Below the pieces are notes generated by a model, which saw only the letters and a list, made by a program, of their open reading frames with translations, searched no databases and was not told the DNA's origin. From contig NZ_CP069304.1 in NCBI RefSeq assembly GCF_016839145.1, positions 620,001 to 684,000 on the forward strand: DNA of 64,000 bases, read 5' to 3'. The translations under genes and the position numbers were made by a program. This DNA comes from Shinella sp. PSBB067. GTDB taxonomy: Bacteria > Pseudomonadota > Alphaproteobacteria > Rhizobiales > Rhizobiaceae. Shown in pieces: positions 32,439 through 42,000 of this stretch. Positions within the stretch are counted from its first letter, which is position 1. The number at the start of each line of letters is the position of its first letter.

Positions 32439-33304
32439 CGAAAGCCAATCCCAACCTGATCGCGGTCGGCGACAATTGCCTTGACGCCTACCTGAACAAG
32501 GGCTTCCTCGCGGTGGGTGGAAACGCGCTCAATGTCGCCGTGCAATGGCGCCGGCACGGGCTGAACGCCCGCTATTTCGGCGCGCTCGGCGCGGATGCGG
32601 AGGCCGACATCATGCTCGCAGCCATCGAGGAGGCGGGCCTTGATCGGCGCGACGTCGAGATCCGTCCCGGCGCGTCCGCCGTGACACTGCTCACCGACGA
32701 TGCCGGCGAGCGGCGCTTTCTTCTGGAATCCCTCGGCGTCGGCGAGGACTACGTGCCGAGCGACGACCGCTATGCGGCCTTGCGGCAGGCCGACTGGGTG
32801 CATCTCGGCACGAATTCCAGCGCAACGCTGGTGCGCCGGCTCGTGGCGGATGGCGTGCCCTTCAGCATCGACGTCTCCACCCGGCATTTCGACCTTTCGC
32901 TGGAGGGCGTGCCGCTGGTCTTCGCCTCCGGCCCGGACGATCCGGCCGAGCCCGTCGAACCCTTGATCGCGCGGTTCAGGGCCGCGGGCGCGCGCCATGT
33001 CGTCGTCACCTGCGGCAAGCGCGGCTCGTTCTATGACGACGGCGCCGGCACGGTCGAGGCGGGCTCGGTGCCGGTCGCCGTCGTCGATACCTGCGGCGCG
33101 GGCGACAGCTTCATCGCGACCTTCATCACGGCGCGGTTCTTCTCGGACCTGCCCGGCAAGGCCGCGCTCGACCGCGCCGCCGAAAGGGCCTCGCAGACCT
33201 GCACCCATCTCGGCGGCTTCCCGCAGCCGGTCCGGGCGATCCCGCAATGGCTGCTTGCCAAATACGACGCCGTCATCCGCAGCACACAGAGGGCCGGAAC
33301 ATGA
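32435..33304 (+). CDS. PfkB-family sugar kinase, FrlD-like (second copy)
   Basis: A 289-residue ribokinase-fold kinase with VGDNCLDAYL and AVGGNALNVAVQWRRHG at the N-terminus and the catalytic signature VDTCGAGDSFIATF with D224. It is of the same length and class as the kinase at 14314 (both carry a GDN.-.D.Y start and GGN motif). It overlaps the FrlC-like gene upstream (ATGA) and the flavoprotein gene downstream (ATGA), so the three are translated together. It probably phosphorylates the imported substrate at the sugar 6-position ahead of the SIS protein. Confidence 0.88.
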   Translation: MTKANPNLIAVGDNCLDAYLNKGFLAVGGNALNVAVQWRRHGLNARYFGALGADAEADIMLAAIEEAGLDRRDVEIRPGASAVTLLTDDAGERRFLLESLGVGEDYVPSDDRYAALRQADWVHLGTNSSATLVRRLVADGVPFSIDVSTRHFDLSLEGVPLVFASGPDDPAEPVEPLIARFRAAGARHVVVTCGKRGSFYDDGAGTVEAGSVPVAVVDTCGAGDSFIATFITARFFSDLPGKAALDRAAERASQTCTHLGGFPQPVRAIPQWLLAKYDAVIRSTQRAGT

Positions 33305-34704
33305 ACGCCATCACCATGCGGCCGCCCGTCGCGGCGAAACGGGGCGACCGCTCCTTCTGGCTGCAGAGCATCGGCGCGGATGCCGTGACGCCGCCCCTGG
33401 AGGGCAGCCTGGACTGCGACGTGGCGATCGTCGGCGGCGGGTACGCCGGGCTCTGGACGGCGCTGCGGATCAAGGAACAGGCGCCCGAAACGCGCGTCAC
33501 CGTGCTGGAGGCGGATTTCTGCGGTTCCGGCGCCTCCGGCCGCAATGGCGGCCAGGTCCATAGCTGGTTTGCCGAGATCGACATGCTGCGCGCGCTCGTC
33601 GGCGAGGACGATGCGCTGATGCTGTGCCGGGCGACCGCCGATGCGATCGAGGAGCTGCATGGCCTGCAGGCCTCCGGCACGATCGACATGGACCTGAGGC
33701 TCGACGGCTGGCTCTGGACCGCAAGTTCGACCGCCCAGGAAGGGGCATGGACGGCGGCCGCGGAGCTCGGCCGCGCGCTCGGCGAGCCGCGCCTGCGCCC
33801 GCTCGGGCGCAACGACATCCTGCGCCGCACCGGCTCGGCCGTCTCCTATGTCGGCATCGTCGAGGAGAGGGCAGGGACGGTGCAGCCGGCCAAGCTCGCC
33901 ATCGGCCTGCGCGATCTCGCCCTTTCGAGGGGCATCGTCGTGCACGAGCGCAGCCCCGTCCTCGAGATCGTGCCCGGCCCCCGGCCGCGGCTGCGCACGG
34001 CGGGCGGCACGCTTTGCGCCGGCAAGGTGGTGCTGGCCGCCAATGCCTGGCTGTCGGCCATCGCGGAGCTGCACCCCTATCTCTACGTCGTCAGCAGCCA
34101 GGTCATCGCGACGGCGCCGGTGCCGGACGTCCTCAGGCGGATCGGCTGGACGGACGGCGCGTCGATCTGCGATGCGCAGCAGCATGTGCTCTATTACCAG
34201 CGCACGCCCGAGGGCACGGTCATCTTCGGCCGCGGCACGGGCGGCATCGCCTATGGCGACCGTATCGATGCCCGCTTCAACCGCGGCGGCGACGGCGGGG
34301 CGGACAATATCCGCGAGATGCACCGGGTCTATCCCGAACTCAGGGACGTGCCCGTACTGTGCGACTGGAGCGGTCCGATCGACTGCACGGCGCAGCACCT
34401 GCCGGTCTTCGGCCATCTGCAGGACCACGCCAACATCTTCTACGCGATGGGCTTCAACGGCACGGGCATCGCGCAGGCGCCGGTCGCAGGCCGCATCGTG
34501 GCAAGCCTGGTGCTCGGCCGCGACGATGCCTGGAGCCGTTGCGGGCTCGTCGGCCTCGACAGACGCACGCGGCTTCCGCCCGAACCGCTGCGCTATCTCG
34601 GCGCGCGCGTGGTGCGGCGCGCCATCCGGCGCAAGAACGATCTCGAAATCCGCAACAGGACGGCGGATCCGGTCACCCGGTTCCTGGCCGGGCTCGCGCC
34701 CTGA
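33301..34704 (+). CDS. FAD-dependent oxidoreductase, OrdL/PuuB-like
   Basis: A 467-residue DAO-family flavoprotein. The FAD motif VAIVGGGYAGLWTALRIKEQ sits near residue 40, followed by the SGASGRNGGQVHSWF segment typical of gamma-glutamylputrescine oxidase-type enzymes. KVVLAANAWLS, a VIFGRGTGG block and the C-terminal FYAMGFNGTGIAQAPVAGR close the flavin site. A Rieske domain is absent. The start overlaps the kinase stop (ATGA). In this operon it could oxidatively release the amine from a sugar conjugate, an alternative to the kinase/deglycase route. The substrate is unknown. Confidence 0.87.
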   Translation: MNAITMRPPVAAKRGDRSFWLQSIGADAVTPPLEGSLDCDVAIVGGGYAGLWTALRIKEQAPETRVTVLEADFCGSGASGRNGGQVHSWFAEIDMLRALVGEDDALMLCRATADAIEELHGLQASGTIDMDLRLDGWLWTASSTAQEGAWTAAAELGRALGEPRLRPLGRNDILRRTGSAVSYVGIVEERAGTVQPAKLAIGLRDLALSRGIVVHERSPVLEIVPGPRPRLRTAGGTLCAGKVVLAANAWLSAIAELHPYLYVVSSQVIATAPVPDVLRRIGWTDGASICDAQQHVLYYQRTPEGTVIFGRGTGGIAYGDRIDARFNRGGDGGADNIREMHRVYPELRDVPVLCDWSGPIDCTAQHLPVFGHLQDHANIFYAMGFNGTGIAQAPVAGRIVASLVLGRDDAWSRCGLVGLDRRTRLPPEPLRYLGARVVRRAIRRKNDLEIRNRTADPVTRFLAGLAP

Positions 34705-34739
34705 CGACGGCGCCTTAAATCAAACAACGGAATGGAACG

Positions 34740-35846
<1,107 letters not shown>

Positions 35847-35880
35847 GGCCGGGGGCGATACGGGCCGAAAAGCGTGCCAT

Positions 35881-37923
35881 TCACAGCGACCGGAAGACGA
35901 CGTCGCGGACATCGGAGAGGCGGATCTCGTTGCCGTCGATCGTCAGCACCCGGTCCGTCGTGTCGCGCTGGGTGCATCTTTGCGCGCCCACCACGCCGTC
36001 AGACTCGATGAAGTAGTCCACCTTGAGGCCGGAAGGCGTCTGGATGTTGGGCACGACCTTGAGGATCTCGTATTCGCCGGAGAAATCGACGGCATTGTCG
36101 TCGCACAGCGCCCAGAGCGCGTCGCGGTCCGCTATCCTGCCGAAATGCAGCGCCTTGTCCGCCGTCTCGACGAGGTCGCGTCTCAGGCTCACGGCTTTCA
36201 CGGCGTTCAGCCGGCCGTCGTTCCAGGACGCTCCCTCCAGTTGCGGGTCGGTGTCGACGGCGGCGAGGATGCGCATCTTGATGTCCTTGGGGCTCTCCAG
36301 CCCGAGGGAATGCACGAGGCCCGCCGTGAAGGAGACCAGCGCGGTCGCCGGCGAGGAGCCGGAATCGGCAACGACGGTGCCGTCGCCGTCGCGCGTCGCG
36401 ACGCCGCAGCCGGGCGCGGCAAGGTCCACATATTCGCGGGCATAGTGCGAGAACGGCGCTTTCCGGCCGGAAAGGCCATGGGCGGCGACCGTGATCACGT
36501 TCTGCGCGCTGAAACCGCCGTAGCGGGCGGGATATTGCCGGGCGGAGACGAGGTTCTGCCCCGGCCCGCCGCCCTGCCTGTTGCCGGCCGCGACGACGAA
36601 CAGCATCTCGGTCTTGTCGGCGAAGTAGCGCTTCACGCCGGCATGGTCCTGCTTGCCGGCCAGGCTGATGTTGACGATGGCGACCCGGTCGCGCTGCAAC
36701 TGGTCGATGGCCGTCGGCAGGTTGAGCGGGGACACCATGCCGCCGCTCAATTGCGAGGAGGCGAAATTGACGATGCGCAGCTTGATCGGCGGGCGCGTGC
36801 CGCCCCAGCGCGCGACGATATCGGGACCGCCGAGCAGCAGCGAGGCCATGCGCGTGCCGTGGAACTGCCAGGCGGGCCGTTCCGGACCGAAGGGCCGGAT
36901 ATCGCCGGTCAGGGGAGAGCTGTTGAGATTGACGCCGAAGACGTCGTCGACGGCGCCGTTCTTCGGCAGGTCGTCCTTACCGTCCTCGCCGTCCATCTCC
37001 TCCTGACGGACGAGGAGCACGTCGAGCGTGAAGAAATCGTCCTCCGGTTCCGAAAGGCCGGTGTCGATGATGCCGATATTCGTCGGCTCGACCGTGCCGC
37101 CCGACAGGGCGCGCAGGCGCGCCTCCTCGTCGAACACCGCCTTGAGGGCGGCCATGTCGATCGGCTCGGGCATGTCCTCCGATCCCGAGCAGGGCGTCTG
37201 GCCGTCGGCCGAGGCGATCTGCACGGACTCGACCAGGAGATAGTCCCCCTCGTTGCGCGGCCTTGCCTCGGGCGTCGTCACCTGCTCTGCGACGGCCGCG
37301 ACCTGCGGCGTGGAATTCTCCTGCACGATCTGCCGGAAATCCGTGCCCGCCGTGCGGGGCACGAAGATCTGCGGCTCGGCCGCATAGGGCAGCGTGATCT
37401 TCTGGCCGACGGCAAGCTTGCGGAAGAATGCATCCGGGCTGCGCGCCCCGCTCCTGCCGCGGTTGAGCTCGAACGTCTTGCGCAGCGTGACGTTGCCGTA
37501 GACGCCCGTATGCTCGCGCAGCAGGCTTTCGATCGTGTCGCCCTCGCGCACCTCCACGTCGATACGGCGCTCCAGCTTCACGCAGCTCGGAATGGCGACC
37601 GTCTCGCCCGGGACGAGGGCCTCGTCCGGCGCTTGCAGGCGGTTCAGTTTCAGCGCCTCGGCGGCGAGCGCCTCCGCCACCGCCCGCGGCTGCTCGCCGC
37701 AGGTTTCGGCAAGGAGGCTTTCGAGCGTCACGCCGGGGCTTTGCACGGTGATGTAGGTCGGTTCGAAATTCTGCGCGATGAGTTCCTTGAGCTCGGGCGT
37801 CATGCCGTCGACGGCCCGCGAGGCATAGGCCGGCGGCGCCTCCTCGCCGGATGCCGCCCCTCCGCCCGCCGCGGCGAGCAGGCAGGCGAGAAGAGCGCAA
37901 AGGCGCGGGGACCTAGAGGACAT
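35881..37923 (-). CDS. Secreted subtilase (S8 serine protease) with N-terminal LysM-like repeats
   Basis: A 680-residue exported protein. The signal peptide (RLCALLACLLAAAGGGAA) is followed by two LysM-like modules (about 53-115 and 120-182, each with a GDT/GET pattern and a terminal LPY or IP strand) that may bind peptidoglycan or glycan. A linker precedes an S8 peptidase domain (about 280-560). The triad is D287 (GIIDTGL), H355 (FHGTRMASLL) and S524 (GSSPATALVSFTAG), with oxyanion N448 (VVAAGN). The serine motif GSSPA departs from the usual GTSMA. A C-terminal domain of about 110 residues follows. The start has AAGGAG 6 bp upstream and overlaps the trypsin-like gene by 11 bp, so both proteases are made together. 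Targets are unknown. Confidence 0.85.
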   Translation of the reverse strand: MSSRSPRLCALLACLLAAAGGGAASGEEAPPAYASRAVDGMTPELKELIAQNFEPTYITVQSPGVTLESLLAETCGEQPRAVAEALAAEALKLNRLQAPDEALVPGETVAIPSCVKLERRIDVEVREGDTIESLLREHTGVYGNVTLRKTFELNRGRSGARSPDAFFRKLAVGQKITLPYAAEPQIFVPRTAGTDFRQIVQENSTPQVAAVAEQVTTPEARPRNEGDYLLVESVQIASADGQTPCSGSEDMPEPIDMAALKAVFDEEARLRALSGGTVEPTNIGIIDTGLSEPEDDFFTLDVLLVRQEEMDGEDGKDDLPKNGAVDDVFGVNLNSSPLTGDIRPFGPERPAWQFHGTRMASLLLGGPDIVARWGGTRPPIKLRIVNFASSQLSGGMVSPLNLPTAIDQLQRDRVAIVNISLAGKQDHAGVKRYFADKTEMLFVVAAGNRQGGGPGQNLVSARQYPARYGGFSAQNVITVAAHGLSGRKAPFSHYAREYVDLAAPGCGVATRDGDGTVVADSGSSPATALVSFTAGLVHSLGLESPKDIKMRILAAVDTDPQLEGASWNDGRLNAVKAVSLRRDLVETADKALHFGRIADRDALWALCDDNAVDFSGEYEILKVVPNIQTPSGLKVDYFIESDGVVGAQRCTQRDTTDRVLTIDGNEIRLSDVRDVVFRSL

Positions 37924-38851
37924 TGGAGGCTCCTTCGATCGCGATGATCGAGACCGCGCTGTTGGCCGAGGTCTCGCAGCCGCCCCGGATGTGCACGCCG
38001 AGGATGTCGCCGTGTTCGTCGCGCACTCCCGCCCCCGACGAGGCGCCGAGCGTATCGATGTCGTCGTAGAAGATGAACGGCTCGCCCGGGGCGCCGGCCG
38101 TCCCGACGCCGATCTTCTTCGGCTCGCCCTGCGGATGCTGGATGATGGCGAGTTTCTCCCCGGCCACCGCCGGGCGGGAGGCGAGCGCGGCGGGGCGGAC
38201 GAAGGCGCCGGGATATTTTCCGTCGGCGTCCGGCGCGAGCTCGACGAGCGCGAAATCGATCCCGCGCTCGGTGTAGACCCGCTCCACAACCCGCTCGATG
38301 GAAAAGCTGCGCGCGACCCGCGCGACATGGGTCTGCGGGTTCACCTGATAGCCGAAATGGACGAGTTGCAGCCTGGCGAGCTGCTGGTCGGAGGCGTAGA
38401 CGATGCGGTGCTCCCCGTCGCGCTCGCGGAAATAGGGCGTCGTCCAGCCGGAGGCGCCGCCGCGCTGGGTCTCGAAGCAGTGCCCGGCGGTGAGGACCAT
38501 CCGGTCGGAGATCAGCGTGCCGGTGCACCATCGACGCCCGCCGATCGTGCCGGGCGTGTAGCCGGGCAATTCGCGCCGGATCGCCCGTTCCGGCTTCCAC
38601 TGGAACTGGACCGTGGAGCCCTCGTTTTCCGCCACGTAATCCTGCGTCACCCCGAGGCTGCCGTCGTAGAGCTCGACGTCCTGGAGGTCGTTTCTCGGGC
38701 CGCAGACGGTTTTCGGCTCGATGCCTTCCACGAAGGGGAGGCCGTAAGGCGTGGAATCGATCTCCTGCGTTTCGCCGGGCCGCGCCAGAAAGGCGAAGGA
38801 GGCAAACAGAACCAGGGCCATGATTAACTTGGAATTAGCCTGCCGTTTCAA
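37913..38851 (-). CDS. Secreted trypsin/V8-like serine protease (S1 family)
   Basis: A 312-residue exported protease. The signal peptide (LIMALVLFASFAFLA) is followed by a chymotrypsin-fold domain with triad H124 (LTAGHCFE), D199 (GIDFALVEL) and S272 (GASSGAGV). The GxSSG serine environment resembles bacterial glutamyl-endopeptidase/V8-type enzymes more than digestive trypsins. I prefer a TTG start at 38851 because AAGGAGG precedes it by about 9 bp; ATG at 38821 would cut into the signal peptide. It is the first gene of a two-protease operon, divergent from the giant oxidase gene with 230 bp between starts. A processing role for that oxidase is possible. Confidence 0.84.
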   Translation of the reverse strand: MKRQANSKLIMALVLFASFAFLARPGETQEIDSTPYGLPFVEGIEPKTVCGPRNDLQDVELYDGSLGVTQDYVAENEGSTVQFQWKPERAIRRELPGYTPGTIGGRRWCTGTLISDRMVLTAGHCFETQRGGASGWTTPYFRERDGEHRIVYASDQQLARLQLVHFGYQVNPQTHVARVARSFSIERVVERVYTERGIDFALVELAPDADGKYPGAFVRPAALASRPAVAGEKLAIIQHPQGEPKKIGVGTAGAPGEPFIFYDDIDTLGASSGAGVRDEHGDILGVHIRGGCETSANSAVSIIAIEGASNVL

Positions 38852-39081
38852 AATGAAACCCCTCCTTATAGAAATCGGCGCCGGCGCAGACCTTCTTTTC
38901 ATGCCTCCTTGAAGTGTAAGTCGTATCAGCACTTCTATCATACTTTTATAAGTGCATCCATCGTCGACTTGTCGTTGACAATGCAGGCGTCTTAATCTTC
39001 AATGCAGCCATCTATCGGAAATAGCATAGCAGTACATGCCGCTCTGAAGCTGGAGAACGTTCGTTCTCGAGGAGGCTGCTC
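38852..39081. promoter_or_regulatory. Divergent promoter region between protease and giant oxidase operons
   Basis: A 230-bp, relatively AT-rich region. A TTGACA element (about 38974-38979) faces the oxidase gene. The inverted repeat GCACTT (38929-38934) and AAGTGC (38950-38955) brackets an AT-rich core with CTATCATACTTTTATAAG, a candidate regulator site. A second inverted repeat lies at 39053-39068. The arrangement suggests coordinated control of proteases and oxidase. Confidence 0.5.
39053..39068. promoter_or_regulatory. Inverted repeat just before the giant oxidase gene
   Basis: GAGAACG TT CGTTCTC: 7-bp arms with a 2-bp centre, 13 bp before the ATG and partly overlapping the ribosome-binding region. 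Its left 10 bp (GAGAACGTTC) match the LacI-type palindrome of the Frl cluster; the spacing of the right half differs. A regulator or RNA-hairpin function is possible. Confidence 0.45.
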
Positions 39082-42000
39082 ATGTCTCGTGCATTCGTTT
39101 TCCTTGCTGCAAGCGTGGCGACCGTCCTCATCGGCAGCGCGGCCTGCGCGCAGGCAGCGGGAAAAGGCGGCGAGACGAAGGGGGAGGGCACGGGCTGGTG
39201 CTCTTCCATCGGCGAAAGCCGCACCGTCTGCGCGGATGTCGTCGCCCTCGACCAGACGCTGGTTTACAACCGTTTCGGCTCCTTCAACCCGTTCGGCATG
39301 ATCTTCGCCCTCCGGCGCGACGTCGTGCCGACGGCGGAAGGCCCGGAGAAATACGACGCGGACGCATGCGGGCAGACGGACGGGACGGAAACCTATGGCG
39401 CAGCCGCATCCCTCACGCCCGGCGCCGTGCGGCTGAAGGACTGCAAGCGCCCGCGGCCGATGGTGCTGCGCGCCAATGCCGGCGACGTCCTGCGCATCCG
39501 CGTCCAGAACCTGCTGCGCGACAGCCAGCCACGTTACTCCGAGGATTTCTGCCGGTCGGCGAAGGCGGAGCCGGCGACGGGCCGGATGTGGGAATTGCTG
39601 GGCGCGATCCGGTCCTGGGTTTCGGAAGGGCCTGCCGACCGCGCCGCGCACAAGGAGGCGGATTGCAGCACGGACACCGCCGGAAGGCGCCCGGACGCAA
39701 AGGCCGGACAGGAACCGGACACCGACGCGCCGGCGACGAGGCTCCTGTCCATGGCGATCCAGGGGCTGACGCTCGTGCCGAGTGGCGTGGAGGCGGACGA
39801 CCGGACCTGCCTCGGCCAGCGCGGCATGGCGCCCGGCGCCTTTGCGGTCTGCACCTACAGGATCGACGACGAGGGCACCTATTTCCTCTCCAGCATCGCG
39901 GCGCCCGCGGGCGGGGAAGGCGACGGCGGATCGATCACCCACGGGCTCTTCGGCGCGGTGATCGGCGAGCCGAAGGGCTCGGCCTGGTACCGCAGCCAGA
40001 TCACCGCCAAGGCCTTCCGGGACCTTTGGGGCGCGAAATCCACGCCGCGCCATGCGGTTCGGCAGATGCGCGACACGTTCGCGGGCCTGCCGGACGGCGT
40101 CGGCGGGGTGCCGATCCTGGCGATGGCGAAGCGGGTGGGCGACGGGCTCCTCGAAATCGTCCATTCCGACCTCAACGCCATCGTCGAGCGCGATCCCGCA
40201 ACGCGCATCGACGGCCGCCCGCAGAGCTTCCGCGAGTTCTCCGTCTTCTTCCATGACGAGCTCAAGGCCTTCTACACGCGCAACTTCTCGGAGCTCGGCA
40301 AGTTCGGCGAAGGCCAGCTTGCCGGCGTTCGCGACGGCTTTGCCATCAATTACGGCTCCAGCGGCATGGGGGCGGCGCTGCTCGCCAACCGCAAGGGCAT
40401 CGGCCCGGCCGCCAATTGCGCCGAATGCCTCTACGAGGAGTTCTTCCTCACCTCCTGGGCCAACGGCGACCCGGCGCTGCTCGAGCAGTTCAGCGACGAT
40501 CCCTCGAACGTCCACCATTCCTACCTGAACGACCCGATCGTCTTCCGCAACTTCCATGCCGGCCCGAAGGAGACGCACGTCTTCCATCTCCATGCCCATC
40601 AATGGTTCTCGGGCAACGATGCGAACCGGGGGACCTATCTCGATTCCCAGACGGTCGCGCCGCAGCAGGGCTTCACCTACGACATCTATGGCGGCGGCAT
40701 GCAGATCTATCGCCGGGGCGCGGCGGGCGAGAAGGGCTGGTACGAGACGCTCGGCTCCGGCAACCGCAACCGCACGGTGGGCGATTCCATCTTCCACTGC
40801 CACCTCTACCCGCATTTCGCGCAAGGGATGTGGGAGCTCTGGCGCGTGCACGACGCGCTGGAGGACGGCACCCGCAAGCTGCCGGACGGGCAGCGGGAGG
40901 CCGGGCTTTCGCTCGCCGAGATGAGCAAGGACACCCGCGCCCGCAAGCGACCGGGCTCGGTGAGCGCGAGCGGCGCGTGGATCAATCCCGCGGCGGGCGC
41001 CCCCTTCTATTCCGTGGGAACGCCGACGCCCGCGCTCGTGCCCCTGCCGGGCGAGGCCTGGCCGCTGCTGCCGACCTATAGCGGCGAGACGACGGTCGCC
41101 GAAGTCGATGAGGGCAAAACGCCCGAGGTCACTGAGACCCGCGCGTTTCCCGGCTATCCCTACTATATCGGCGGCAAGCCCGGCCATCGTCCGGCGCAGG
41201 CGCCGCTCGACATCGCCAGGGCCACGGCCGGCGACGGCGTGCCGGAAGGCGAATATCTCGACGGCGGCCTGCCGCGCCACATCGTGCTCGACGCGGCGGA
41301 GCGCAAGCCCGGCGTCGCGGTGCCGGAGGGCTTTCTCGATGCCTATGCGCCCGACGCGGTGACCGACCTTGCCAGCGCCGAGACCAATGCGGCGCTGCGC
41401 AAGCGCGAAGCCCGCCAGACGCAGCTCGTCGCCAAGATGCTGGCGCTCGGCGACCTGACCATGCATCTGGAGAAGGCGCCGCTCAAGCTCCTGCCCTATG
41501 ACGGGACGGCGCTGGAAAAGGCCGCGATGGCCTTCCACCACAACGGGGCCGGCCTCGATCTTCTCCTGGCGGACGGGTCCAAGGCCGAATATGACATGAC
41601 GCGCGGCGGCTATGCGCGCGCGGCAGCCAGCGGCGGCATGCTCTTTGCCGTCAACGGCGGCAAGGCCAAGCCGGGCGCGCCCTTTGCCGATCCCTGCGCG
41701 GCGCCGGACAGCTACCGGATGCTGGTGCGCGTTCCGGGCGCGGGAAGCGAGCCGGCCAGATACATGTTCGAGGACCGGCCGCTCTATTTCACCCCCGGCG
41801 CGGTGGACCAGATACCGGCGGGCGCGACGCCCGTGGCGGCCCGCGACGAGGAGGTCTCCAACTGGGTCAAGTGGCGCCGGTCGGACGACAGGATCGCCAA
41901 GCGGCCGACCCTCTACTATCTCGACGGCGACCAGCGGCCGACCGCGCTTGCCGGCGGCGACCTCGTCACGGTGAGCGAGGTCGATCCCTTCACCGGCGAG

